64,000 nt of DNA from Phytophthora sp. 'mugwort' (GCA_033558025.1 JAUCEF010000007.1:9858001-9922000); one strand, 5' to 3'; positions 11,903 to 22,789 are shown, counted from the stretch's first letter. Notes: a model not told the origin generated them from the sequence alone. Made by a program: numbers and translations.

Positions 11903-12780
11903 GTGACCCCTCCCCCTCGACCAACCTACAGCAACGCGCAAGTAGCTAATTTCTACTTTCGGCCGTGTCACAACGGGAACAACGAAGTGACTCCTGAGTA
12001 CTTTCACTGCCGTTGGGGGCACGGTGCGAAAGCAAACTCATCGGAATGTGAACTCGAATCTGATGCAGCATGTGCACAAAGGCAGGATCTGACTACGAGG
12101 CTGTAATGCTTGAACGCGTCGACAGCGGAAACTGGATCTCTGATAAACTCGTGATCCATTAAGCCTAAATTTATAGGTGGTGGATGGTTTGGATTGTTCT
12201 ATGCAACCTGCCGCTCGCGTTATGAGAGAGCCGCAAAGCGCGACGGGAAGTTTATACCTGATTTCACTATATATTATCTCTCAAAGTCTGACATTCATTT
12301 TGTAGGTGTTTGTTATTAAGTTACTCGATCCTTCATGGGCGGTGATGCGCGACATCGAGACGGAGCTTCCAGCGCGCTTTGCCATCATGCTTGACAGCTG
12401 GACTCATGCATTCGAGCAATACGCCACCGTATTTGCCTGCTAGTGAGGTGAGCTGTCGCCAGAAGACAACGCGGCTCAGCATGCCCCGCTGCTTGACCCT
12501 GTGGACGGCGACCTTACAGCAGGAGCCACCGCGAGTTCCTCGCCGCTATGCTACCACACGACTACGGGTGCAGCTGTAGCAGTGTCATTTTGTTGTCGGT
12601 GACAACTGCTCCGTAAACCGCCTTTATGCGAGTGCCGCTGGTGGGCTGTGCAAACCATCGGCTAATCTTTGTTATCCAAGCAGATATGGCTCGCACGAAG
12701 ACGACTTGACAGCCGTGCATGTGTTAAAAATGGTGAAGCTGCGCACGTCGACCCAGTCCGTAGAATTACGGTAAGCATAA
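11903..12780 (+). pseudogene. hAT transposase, 5' half (BED finger and core start)
   Basis: From an ATG at 11903 the frame reads QVANFYFRPCHNGNNEVTPE followed by YFHC, the beginning of the BED-type zinc finger of oomycete hAT transposases, but the second half of the finger is out of frame. At about 12310-12435 IETELPARFAIMLDSWTHAF and EQYATVFAC match the hAT core around the first catalytic Asp (LDSW). Further short blocks follow in another frame, ending at 12725-12770 with KMVKLRTSTQSVELR. A GT donor follows, with a matching AG acceptor at 12860. Just after that acceptor an LTR begins. The missing 3' half is found inverted at 18837-19586. Stops in the core show the gene is dead. Confidence 0.75.
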
Positions 12781-12860
12781 TTTGTGTAGATTTTGTGTGG
12801 CTGCTTTTTGATTAGACAAACTTGTGACTTCTTTCTATTTTTTGTATTAAATCTTGAAGA
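12781..12860 (+). other. Probable intron of the hAT gene
   Basis: GTAAGC at the end of the block ending VELR opens an intron of about 80-90 bp that closes with TTGAAG at 12860. The next bases, ACCAAC, would continue the exon, and an LTR starts six bases later. Confidence 0.5.
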
Positions 12861-12865
12861 CCAAC

Positions 12866-13262
12866 TGCAGCACGGCTGCGTAGCATAGTGCGTCAGAGGA
12901 GGACGTATGACTCCTCCAGTCTTAGCTGTGGTTATCCTAACCCCTAAGGTCTCTGCAGAGGCTTAGATCCCTCTAGTTATACCACTAGAGAATCAAAGAG
13001 TCAGTATTCCTATAGCAAGGACGATACTCTCTTTGATGCTAAAACTGAACTGTTATTTGTTTGCTTATCTGCGGCAAAGCCGCCTGTGGTGTATGTATGA
13101 CTCTAACTACCTACCATAGTTAAACCTAGTCAAATGCATATCGGGTGGCCGTGTGGCCACGTACTGAAATCCCGTTATTCCAAGTGGTACCCAAGTACCA
13201 CTTACTACAAGGTGACAAGTAGCACGGCTACTCTCGTGTTACCTTCGGGTAACCCCGTTACA
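12866..13262 (-). repeat. Solo LTR copy 1 (reverse orientation)
   Basis: Read on the minus strand this 397-bp unit begins TGTAACGGGGTTAC at 13262 and ends GCTGCA at 12866, i.e. the TG...CA ends of an LTR. It is the reverse-complement relative of 19592-19996 over its whole length. The left flank is CCAAC (12861-12865) and the right flank is ACCGG (13263-13267). These do not match each other, but each matches one flank of the partner LTR. No internal retrotransposon sequence is attached. Confidence 0.88.
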
Positions 13263-13829
13263 ACCGGGCCCGACGCGAGTTAACCTACTACTAAGGGCCG
13301 CGTGTACCCAGGCCAAACCATGGCACCCTATATATTATCAGGACATCTGCTAGCCGCGGCGCCAGCGCGGTACCGTCCACTAGTACTGACGCCAGCGCGG
13401 TCAAACCACTGGCGCCGTCCGCAAACCGGCTAATAGCGACGTCAGCGTGTTCAAATAGCTGGCGCTGTCCACGCGCTGTGCCGTCAGGGCGGTCAAGTCG
13501 CTCGTATCCTGGAGGCGTGTGTTTGAGCTCCATAGCGACGCACCAAGGGCGGCAGATATAAATATGTAGAGACTTGGTCCTGTTGGATTCTATCCAACAA
13601 TCGCGTTTATTGAAACCTATCTTTAAATCTCTATAGAGTAGCAATCTGAACATCACGAAACACTTGAACAATCCGTCCGACACACACATACTAAACCGAG
13701 CATTCGGTCCAACAATTTCAGGGGAATCATCCATACCATACAATCCGACCTTCCGACCACGCATAAAACGGCGAAAGAGGGGGTGGCACTATATAATGTC
13801 GCCTAGCTATGCACTCCGCGCAGTCCTAA

Positions 13830-14180
13830 TGTAACGGGGTTACATGAAGAGTGCCAAGTCACTCTTCATAGTGGTGTACCCAAGTACCCCTAGTGATGTA
13901 GCCAACATAACTATGACGTCACGGATGAGTACCCCCACATATGGTACAAGGGACCTCACAGCCACTCGATAGGATAACCACTAGGATACTTAATAGGTGG
14001 TTTACAGTTAGTATGTAAACGCTTTTAGGAGATCTGCTATAAATATATTCAGTCTTATATGTACCAAATTTTGTAACAGTCCCTTCAGACCAGGGATTTG
14101 TGAACTGCCGTTCGCTGAGAATATGTATACTCTCCGGAAGTCACACTTCTTGTGCGCAAGGTGTTGCGTACCCCGTCACA
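13830..14180 (+). repeat. 5' LTR (copy 3, related family) with primer-binding site
   Basis: Begins TGTAACGGGGTTACA and ends CCCCGTCACA. It shares the LTR start and several short blocks with the two solo LTRs but has diverged strongly from them. Directly after its end, TTGGTAGCACTTG at about 14182 resembles a primer-binding site complementary to an initiator tRNA 3' end (TGGTAGC). A gag-like frame follows, so this is a 5' LTR and not a solo LTR. Confidence 0.62.
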
Positions 14181-14369
14181 ATTGGTAGCACTTGTAGTCA
14201 GTCCATGCCTATGCGGGTTACAACCTGAAACCTCTGAGGGTCTAGCAACATGGATCGGAATGAGTTTCCTCATCTGAACGACTCACAGTTTGAGTCCGTT
14301 CGTCATCTTAGGCATGGATGCCTTGCACAGCTTGATCAACGCAAGCTGAGCAGGTCGAGCGCGTGATCG

Positions 14370-15064
14370 GCGTTCGACATGTACGAGCAGGGGCTCATCG
14401 AACACATTTAGAGCAACCTGCAGGTTCCGGCCCCAAAGTCGATGAGATTGAAGGCAAACCCGTACGAGGGGAAGGACGAGAAAACCTTTATTTCTTGGTG
14501 CGAGAAGCTGAGGTTGCAATGAATGCGGCTCTCATCTCTTCTGAGTACCTCCGCGTAGCGTGCGCCCTCTCCAACCTTAGCGGTCGTACTAAGAGTTGGG
14601 CGTATACGCGAGAAGTGACAACGCCTGAATGCTTTGCATCCTGGGCTCAGCTGTGTGAGCAGCTTTGAGCCGCGTTTCTCCCAGCAAACTACTAGTATTG
14701 CCAGCGGTCACGCTTCTTGTGTATGCAAACAGGGAAGACGTGAGCTGTACGAGTACATCCAGGCGATGCGGGGGCTCACCGCACCCCTCGTGGGGAACTC
14801 ACTCCACCAACACATCAAGGCGACGGTGTTCATGGACAGCGGAAGAGTAGGACCGACCCACACCAGCTGTTTCGGGTGGAGTCCCATACTCTGGAGGAAG
14901 GCGATCCAAGTCGCCCTCCAAGCGGAGTCAGTCACCGCCAGGCGCGCGCCGGCGGAAATGTGTCCAGGGGCAGCGACACCAAGTGGCGGGGGGCCCAGCA
15001 GGCCAGTTCCCATGAAACTTGGGCTAACCGAACAGCATGATATTCACTGCTATAGCTGTGGTTG
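14370..15064 (+). pseudogene. Retrotransposon gag fragment (probably Ty3/Gypsy type)
   Basis: Several frames together give NPYEGK, FISWCEKL, LRVACALSNLSGRTKSWAYT, CFASWAQLCEQL, CKQGRRELYEYIQAMRGLTA, HIKATVFMDSGRVGP, AIQVALQAE, VPMKLG and finally DIHCYSCG, the first half of a CCHC zinc knuckle. This is the layout of a retrotransposon Gag capsid and nucleocapsid region. Frameshifts and stops interrupt it, and it breaks off at the knuckle with a stop, so no protease, reverse transcriptase or integrase follows. The LTR and primer-binding site lie 200 bp upstream in the same direction. I assign it to Gypsy by resemblance to oomycete Gypsy Gag; Copia is less likely. Confidence 0.72.
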
Positions 15065-15354
15065 ATAGGGCACATGGCATGCGCCTGTCCTGCGAGAGGG
15101 GGGGGTCCCGACATTATTCTCAGTTTTGTTAAAGTTCTGCACATGTATATTCAAATTTCAGATATTTGATACGTGTATATTGTATACCTGTTGGGTTACA
15201 CAATACCTCTCCGAAATCTATGTACTAGCTAATAAGAGAATCCCACCGGTGGCGACTTAGAAAAGCCGTTATTGGCCAGATTCGTTTCCACAATCGCCAG
15301 TGCAAATTTGGTCGTCCGCAGAATCCGCACCATCTGACCCCGACCTACATATAA

Positions 15355-15475
15355 TCAGAGACCAGAGCCCGAGTCCAAGCCCAACAGCAGCAGCCAGAGC
15401 CCGAGGCCAAGCCAAACAGCACCAACAACCAGAGCCCGAGGTCAAGTCCAGCGGCAACAGCCAGAGCTCGAGAAG
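15355..15475 (+). repeat. Degenerate ~34-bp tandem repeat
   Basis: Three to four imperfect copies of a unit starting CCAGAGCCCGAG(G/T)CAAG follow one another. In one plus frame they would encode a Pro/Ser/Gln-rich stretch, but no gene is supported. Confidence 0.6.
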
Positions 15476-16019
15476 CGATTCGACTCGTTTCGAGCAATCA
15501 GCATATTTTGCAATCGATTTCTGCATCTACCGAAAACGCGCTTGCAGGCTAGTCCACGCTCATGGTTCAAGGGTCGCTTCCGCGATGTCTTCAGCAATCG
15601 GTTCCGAACTCTCCATCGCTTCCTCACGCGCGTCCAAAGCGTCTCAGCAGTCTGGTTTATTCCAACCGACGAATCGGTGGAACTGATGACATAGGCTTTG
15701 GCCAGTTCCAGGTTCTCCATAGGGTGATAGTTTTTCCTGCGCTGCTTTCTCTCGAGGCGGCACCTCGAGGCGGCAATGAAGAAGTGTTTACGCAACAGAG
15801 GCGGCGCAGGATATAAGCCCGCTAGATTTGGCTGAAGGATCGCCGCTAGATGACTGTCGACGGAATTTGGTCCGTACTTTGTCGAACCGGTGCTAGGCAA
15901 AAAAACGTTTCTAAAGGTATCCTGCGCTCAAATATTAGTTTTATTCGGAGTTTTGTTGCAACGGGTGGGAAGTTCTAACGCGATTTTAATGTCTTACCTC
16001 GTACGACGGTTATTTTTTA
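15476..16019. other. Unassigned repeat-derived sequence
   Basis: Open frames on both strands from 15440 to 15900 cannot be assigned. The plus frame SWFKGRFRDVFSNRFRTLHR looks like a structured protein fragment, but I do not recognise it. Confidence 0.35.
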
Positions 16020-17260
16020 TGCTCCGATTGTAAAACCGCACGGGTGACACTGCCGTAAAAAAATGTTTCAGTAAAACAAACGGTTTTATTGCGACAGTCG
16101 TAAAAACACCAAGGCGATATACAAAATAGGCAACTTGCACTGTTGGAATAAGGTGCCACCTCCCTCGGACCAAAGGTCCGCACACTACAGTTATATATGA
16201 GATGCAAATGGACATGTATTGATAGATTCCTTATTGATCTACTCGTCTTGCACCAGCGGTGCGCCATCACGATGGTAGCCACGCGGAAACGGCCGTCGTG
16301 GTTCGGGGGCCCGTTGGAATAACCCCTGTCCTCGCGAATCCTTTCACGACTGTGCCGATCTTGACAGCGTCCCACGCCTCGACCACGAAGCGCCAAATGA
16401 GCGCCAGGTTCTCCGCTGTCGAAGCCGGGAACGGGCTGTCGAGATGATGCTACAGATAAAATTTCCTAAAGGATAAAAACACACGCAACAAACACTAAAT
16501 AATGCTAAACTTCAATAATGCACAGTAAAAGCAAATAAACGTATTGAAATGCGTCCTCGCATGGCTTCATTACTGTAACATCCGTTGGCTGGCACAATCC
16601 TGTGATGCCTGGTGGCACGAACTGCATCTACGTGCATCATTCCTGAAATGGCGCCCTCACCGAGGCCCTTTTGTGGACATTAAGGCTGCCCAAGATCAGC
16701 AGCCGGTATCCTTCCGCGCTAGGCTTTCAATTCTGATTTATAAATAAAACTTTAGATCCAAAATACAGTTTCAAATACAAACGTTATTACGTACCGATTG
16801 AATCCACTCCATCAGCACCCTTCATTGCAAAAGCTTTCTTTTGAACGCTATCATCAGCTTCCGGGAACCCAAATACCGGGTTCCAAGCCTCCTGCGGTAC
16901 GCCCCCCCCCCTGATGCACCAGCAAACACGATCATCGGAGGCAATTTAGGCCCGACACTGATGCTGTAAGAAACACCGATACTCTAAATTCACGGCTTTC
17001 GCTACCTGTAAAGCCAAAAGTATATGACATTAGCAAAATCCCACAAAATAAACAAAAACATACAAAATGTGCCTTGCTGCACGTCCACAGTTGCGTTTTC
17101 CGTGAAATCAATGATTACCTTTCCGGCCATAACGATGGGGGTATATGGCCATTTGGTCCATGTTGAACAAAACAAAATGAACACGGCGGCGAGATTGGCA
17201 TCGCGCAGCTCCGCAGAAAGGATACCGTCTTCTTCTATGACATGCTGAATTGAAATACGT
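16020..17260 (-). pseudogene. Pogo/Tigger-type (DDE_1) transposase relic
   Basis: On the minus strand near 16440-16290 the translation IWRFVVEAWDAVKIGTVVKG followed by FARTGVIP resembles the C-terminal part of DDE_1 transposases, where WxxVxxxTIxxxFxxxGI is typical. Upstream on the same strand, near 16910-16800, FAGAS, GGVPQEAWNPVFGFPE and VQKKAFAMKG resemble the block around PxVIFKGxPGGxxxxE and VQKKAW in the same family. Between them little is recognisable and stops are frequent. The assignment is by motif only and moderately secure; a search against DDE_1 would confirm or refute it. Confidence 0.45.
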
Positions 17261-18836
17261 TTGCAACAAGTTATGTATCACCCATCACAAAACTTAGTTA
17301 AAACCAATATTAAAAAAAAAATACAAGGAAATTAGGTAACTATCTCCATGTCTGGGCGCTGCTTTCTACCCTTGCGCGTGATCCTTCTAACTGACAGCCA
17401 ATTTACGCTTTAGAAAGAGTCTACGAAATGAGGTGTTTCCACCTCGGCTACGTGCTTTGAAGCGATCCGGGTCGTATTGAGCCTGCACTAGCAACAGGCA
17501 TGCCAAAGGACACACAGATATATCGATTTTCCGCATTTTAATAATCCAATCCTAGCAGTTTAAGCAGGAATATTAGCATTAGTTGAAAAAGTATAAAAGA
17601 AACTTGTTTCGAAATCCATACGTGACCATGCGATATGAAAACCTCTCGAGGCCAGGGTTCTTTATGTACATGTGTGTGTAGAACTTGGTGGAGACATCCT
17701 GTTCTGCCATTTTAATAGCGGCTTGTTGACTTTTCCAGCGGTACCACGTCGAGCGAGGGACGCCGGCGGCTGCTGCTGCTGCTGCAGCTATCGCGGTCAT
17801 CGCACCGAGGTTAAGTGCCTTCAGTTTGAATTTAGTTTTTGGGACGACGTATCATCGCTAAAGCGGGAATGAGGATGGATGGCATGGATCTGCCAGTGCT
17901 GAGTGAATGTTGCTGAAAGGTTTAGTCTTGTTACTGCTAGTAAAAATTAGTCTTTAATGAAATTTGTAGAAGCAGCAAACTTTAGCATTGTCTTACTGAA
18001 TCCGAATTTTACGGTATATCTGGTATGTACACGTTATAACAACAACCTTACCCTACTTAAAATCTGGGCTTTAAGGCGTCCTTTATATACCCTCAAAGAG
18101 ATTTTAAGAATACTCCTTTTGATAATGAATACCCTTGTGGATATTGGTTCGATCCGATTTCTTGAACCCATGGTATCTTCGAATGTTTTACACAGGCAAC
18201 CAGTCTCAGTCGCGTCAGGTTTTATCCAATATCGCACAATTTGGGTCCCATAAGGAAAATACAAATACTGCAATTCCACACCAGTTTTAAAGTCTGAGCG
18301 AATCTATCCAGCTTTATCGGTCGTGCCGTATTAATGTGGGGCAGAGGAAGAAGTCGTTACGAGACGACTGTATGCAACACTGACTGGAGAACAATTAGCA
18401 AGGACCACAAGGGAAACCGCTCAGAGATTGCAGCCGATGGCCGATGGAAGAAGTTGCCGCCGAAAGTGATGAAAATTTGCAGTATGTATGGCAAAATTGA
18501 GCGCTAAAGCGCTGCTTTAGCCCTCCTGGTGGGAGCAGCCCACCGAACTTACGCGAACAGTTTAGGTCTTCAATGCTCTGAGGGGTTGAGACTTTATAAC
18601 AAGGAAATATAGGTAGGATAGAAATTGGTATCGCCGTCGGGATGAAACAAGTGATTGAGCCGTGAACATAGCCAGTGGTTCCAAATATGGCATTAATACT
18701 TAGTACGCATCAGGGCTTGCAGTAGGTTATGTGATGAAGCTCGCCCTGACGCAATAAATAATGGGCTGCCGTAGCACAACATATTAATTATCCCATTCTG
18801 TATACAATGTTGTTCATAACACCTCAACAGTAAGCT
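17261..18836. other. Unassigned, repeat-derived
   Basis: Several AT-rich frames of 60-98 codons occur on both strands without recognisable domains. No gene supported. The 3' end of the hAT element presumably lies here. Confidence 0.4.
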
Positions 18837-19586
18837 CTAGCATCTAGCGCAGATTATTAACCGTGCTCGCGTTCTATTACAAGGGCTTTCTCGCAGGAAA
18901 ACAATCGTCTCGAGAGTGAGTGGCAGCAAACTGTGGTTATGAATCCCAAACGTCGCCCGTGTGATACTAAAGAAGCGCTCGGCAGCATTTGAGGTAGGCA
19001 GGATGCTTCTTACCTGCTCGTAGTCCACTTCTGCTTCGGCAAGTCGGCGCCGCTTGCGGAGGCACTAGACGAACAATGCGGTGTCCTTTGCTGCGTCACC
19101 GGGCTCGGAAATTGGGATGGCCAAAACGTTGCAGCGCTGCCTTTTTGTTTTTCGGCTCGCGTGAGGTTGGTTATTCTGCCACGTAGCAACCGGACACAGC
19201 CCGACTCAAAGCCGGGAGTATGAAAGATTTTGGCTCGGGGGCCTGTCCAGCATTACAGAACCCATTTGTCAGAATAGCACATACACTAGCGAGTAGAGAT
19301 ATATGCACTTAATCAGATAGCGCGTAAATTGCGTCTTCGTTGCAATGAGCTCGTCGGATCATTGGCGAACGTCGAGTAGGCCGACAGCGTGGCCTTGCAA
19401 GGCCTTGGCGACCGATTCGATGTCGCGCAATTCTGGCAGGAGGGGGCGAAGCCGCTTGTTCCAAGCAGGGGAGGTCAACCGATCCACGATACCGTCGTCC
19501 TCGACATCGAGACTCGATCTGCTTGAAATAGCGGTTGACCATCGCAAACGTCGAGCTCCAGCGCCTTGACGGATGACATGCCGAAG
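18837..19586 (-). pseudogene. hAT transposase, 3' half including dimerisation domain
   Basis: Reading down from 19586 on the minus strand, frames give NLRHVIRQ, RRWSSTFAMVNRYFK, then LRPLLPELRDIESVAKALQG and, near 19020-18840, ILPTSNAAERFFSITRATFG, the hAT C-terminal dimerisation region. These are the blocks that should follow VELR at the end of the 5' half (11903-12780). The first bases after the LTR flank, CCAACCTTCGG on the minus strand, join with the ACCAAC left after the intron of the 5' half, so both halves derive from one gene split at this point. One frameshift lies at about 19540. Confidence 0.72.
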
Positions 19587-19591
19587 GTTGG

Positions 19592-19996
19592 TGTAACGGG
19601 GTTACACGAAGGTGGCGCGAAGTATAGCCATGCTACGTGTCACCTTGCCGCAAGTGGTACTTGGTACCACTTAGATTAACAGGATTTCAGCACAGGGCCA
19701 CTCGATATGCATTTGACTAGGCTTAACTATGGTAGATAGTTAGAGTCATACATTTACACCAGAGGCGGCTTTGCCGCAGATAAGCTAACCACTAACGGTT
19801 CAGTTTTAGCATTAAAGAGAGTATTGCCCTAGGTTTAGGAATACTGACTCTTTTGAGTCTCTAGTGGTACACCTAGAGTGATCTAAGCCTCTGATGAGAC
19901 CTTACGGATTTGGATAACCACAGCTAAGACTCGGGGAGTCATGCGTCTTCCTCTGACGCACTACGTTAGGGTTTAGGGTTACGCAGCCCCGCTGCA
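19592..19996 (+). repeat. Solo LTR copy 2 (forward orientation)
   Basis: Begins TGTAACGGGGTTACA and ends GCTGCA, 405 bp, the inverted partner of 12866-13262. The left flank GTTGG (19587-19591) is the reverse complement of CCAAC beside copy 1, and the right flank CCGGT (19997-20001) is the reverse complement of ACCGG beside copy 1. A short telomere-like run TTAGGGTTTAGGGTT lies inside near 19968-19981. Confidence 0.88.
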
Positions 19997-20319
19997 CCGG
20001 TTGCGTAGCATCCGCATTATAAAGTGAACAGGCTCTCCGCGTACTATCTAGAAAGGCTCGTGGCGCGCTATGCATTATCCAACGGACACAACGCGACCGC
20101 AACTATATCATGTAAGCGTATTCAGGTAATTGAGTTAATGCTATATGTAATTAGGATATCGTCTCCCAGGAGGCCTTGTCGCTCTTACGCAATATATTTA
20201 CTGCTGTCGACCATTATAGCTGCTCTTTGCGGCGAGGGCGGTTGCGTGTGGTGCGGGGAAGGCTCTGTGTTGCGGAAAGCTGCATGCCACGGGCTGGAGC
20301 AAGTGAGGGGCTCTCAATG

Positions 20320-22210
20320 AAGGAGCCACTTTGAGCCAATTCGATTCGGGCCGTCAGAAAACGAAAGTCTGACATGCCTCTTGCGGTTGTTTTTATCAGG
20401 TATATCAACAGGCGCGAGAAATGGTAAACTAACGACACCAAAAGAAAACGCATGCGGACTGCATGACTGGTGGAGACGCTGGGAAACACAGTTGCACTCC
20501 ATTATCCACTGTATCATCAATGGTCTCAAAAATGGGGGATAGCGAAATTTGGCGATTCAAAAGGAAGACCTGCTACAAATCGTCCAACAACCATATCGCA
20601 TGCTGCTTCATACCTAACGTACGTGTCTTGCACACCTGGGAGGCTCCAACCTGCTCTTAAACAGATTGATGCTGGCGATGCTCCCGCAGTAGAACAGCTA
20701 GAAACGAAAGTAGCCGAGCCTTTGCGAGCAGAGTGAGACCAAAATCAGTAGAATTCAAACCAGATCCAGACAAAGTGTCAGCAATCTCCGGTAAGGAGAG
20801 TGTTCTTTTCAAATATCTGCATAACGATCGTACTGATTGTTTCCGGGGAACAGCAGCGAGCTCGAATCGAAACCGAACACTAACAGATATACAGCAATCG
20901 CGAGCACGGGACATACATCGGGCTGCAGAGGATTTGCATACACGCGTCGGGCATCCCGTGGACGCTCACCTTCCTGATCGTTTTTATGTGAACGAATCGA
21001 ATCGCAAGGGCACCTTGATGCTGTTGTAAGTGTTGATACCGAATGGGTACAGAGTTTCCAGCGCGGCACCCCAAATTCCACGGTAGAACAGAAATGTATG
21101 CGCAAAAATATACTATTTTCGAGGTAGCTGGCGCATCGCTTTGCAAATCAGCTGATATATAGACAACTCAACGGATGTCTCGGTTAGAGGCTACGCTTCC
21201 TCAAGCCAGGGCGCGTGTGACGAGAGTCGAGAGTCAGACGAGAGTCGAGGGTGCGCGTGACGAGAGTCGAGAGTCACACGCACCCTGGCTTGAGGAAGCG
21301 TGACGAGAGTTGAGAGTCACACGCACCCTGGCTTGAGGAAGCGTAGCCTCTAACCGAGACATACGCCCTGCGTCTCTGTCTTCTCTTCGCACGAGGAAAG
21401 CCTGGTTTTCCAATTATCCGTGGGACGGAATTCCCACGGCTTGCGAACTTCTAGGTTAGATTTAAAACTGAGCCTCTATTAGCATGCTCATAAGTTCCTA
21501 CTTACTATAATATGCCTAATTAATGCATCTCTTAGTCACCGGTTTCTTAACGGTGGTCCTCAAGCCATGCCTCTCTCCTAAGTGCGATCCGTACCTAGTG
21601 TGTGGCCACTCCAGATCGTGCGACTACACCAAGTGGTCATGGGCCAGCCATCGGGGACACGACATAGTACAATCACTGTTCGTTTCAGCCCCTAAAAAAT
21701 AAAAATAAATAAATAAATAAAAAAGTTTCATATCTGCCACGAAATCGACTGGCATGGTGACTCCATAAAGGCGATAGAGATGGAAAAAAACTCGAGGGCA
21801 TTGAGCTCTACACCGATTTTCCAGACCGCTGGCCGTTGACCTTTCGTAGAGACATTAGAAATCGCTGGAAATCCTTTGAAGTAGCTCCATCAATGTTGAC
21901 AGGAGGCGTTGGAGGGTGCGAAATCATAAAATGACGCACCGCGGCGTGCTTGAGATGGGGTGAAGCTTCGTATCGCACAGTTGAGCTTGTAATATCGGAT
22001 GTAATAGAGATTCCTTGTTACCATGAAGCCACACAACGTATCTGCTGATGCCGTACAAGTACACATCCTTCGACTTCTTCTCGATGACGTTATCTGAGAC
22101 TTCATGGACATCCTTATCCAACGACGCCATGCCTGCGACTTCCTCAGCCGAATACTCCGTGTTTGCGACCTCCTCCCCGCGATCTCCCATCTTCAAAAGA
22201 CGCTTCACTC
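20320..22210 (-). pseudogene. Crypton-like tyrosine recombinase relic
   Basis: Minus-strand translation gives, from about 22180 down, SKDVYLYGISRYVVWLHG, a core-binding-like start. Near 20990-20820 come KNDQEGERPRDARRVYANPL, QPDVCPVLAIAVYLLVFGF and LLFPGNNQYDRY. Near 20730 one frame reads SHSARKGSATFVSS, containing the HxxR catalytic pair of tyrosine recombinases. Near 20640, GVQDTYVRYEAA is placed like the region with the nucleophilic Tyr. This order is characteristic of the recombinase of oomycete Crypton-like elements. The frame changes several times, and a 188-bp foldback element sits in the middle at 21175-21362, so the copy is inactive. The exact class (Crypton or another recombinase element) is inferred. 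Confidence 0.68.
21175..21362. mobile_element. Foldback MITE-like element
   Basis: A 188-bp unit with perfect 37-bp terminal inverted repeats (21175-21211 and 21326-21362, starting ATGTCTCGGTTAGAGG), extended to 47 bp with a single mismatch. The interior repeats GACGAGAGTCGAGAGTC-like units and a partial second copy of the right arm at 21269-21302. A possible 3-bp target duplication ACG lies at 21171-21173 and 21363-21365, one base outside the left arm. It has no coding capacity. Confidence 0.85.
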
Positions 22211-22606
22211 AATGTTATTGTGTACCTTTAGCATCCTACTAAATGCGTTCCAACAACGGTCCAACACATTGGCACTACATATGAATATCATGAAGTTGCC
22301 GATAGGACTTCAGCACTTCAACGAGACTATACACCGGGTAAGTCAAATTGTGCAAATCGACCGACACTGATCAAACTATACAAGAAACAAGTATAGAAGA
22401 GTTTTAGCCTTCTGATTGGTCGGCACGGGAGGACGTGTGTCATGTCCCCCGATCAATCGGAGGAAAGCTTTCGAGTCGCAGTGGGCTTAGGGTTCTGCCC
22501 AAACGATCGCAGCGAGTCGCGAGCGGAGGTGAAGCTTGCGAGCCGTAGCGGGCTTAGGGTTCTGCCACAGCGAGCGCAGCGAGGGGCAAGCCTAAGGAGG
22601 GCCATT

Positions 22607-22735
22607 TCCAAAGAAGGCCATTGCATAGGAAAGTACAATTTGTTCGGACTTTGTAAAATCCAGATCAGCTAAATACTATTCAAGGATACCATACAAAAAA
22701 TGATACAAAATGCAGCGTGTCCGTTGCATTTTTAC
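22607..22735 (+). repeat. Dispersed ~125-bp repeat, copy A
   Basis: Contains GGAGGGCCATTTCC, GCATAGGAAAG and AGCGTGTCCGTTGCA. It aligns in the same orientation with copy B at 24865-24990. Just upstream, GGGCTTAGGGTTCTGCC occurs twice at about 65 bp spacing. Confidence 0.65.
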
Positions 22736-22789
22736 CAGGCGGCTACACATACAAACACGAGGGTAAATAGAAAACCGCGCCCATTGCAT

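Larger units (their letters stand above)
13263..19591. other. 6.3-kb inverted segment between two solo LTRs
   Basis: The interval is bounded by the two oppositely oriented LTRs. The 5-bp flanks are reciprocally exchanged, which is the footprint of an inversion produced by recombination between the LTRs. Inside lie an LTR with gag fragment (13830-15064), pogo/Tigger relics (16020-17260) and the 3' half of the hAT transposase (18837-19586), whose orientation is opposite to its 5' half outside the interval. Confidence 0.8.

Noticed and set aside
19968..19981. Telomere-like TTTAGGG repeats
   Set aside because: Only two units, inside an LTR and matching its family context, so not a chromosome end or interstitial telomere.
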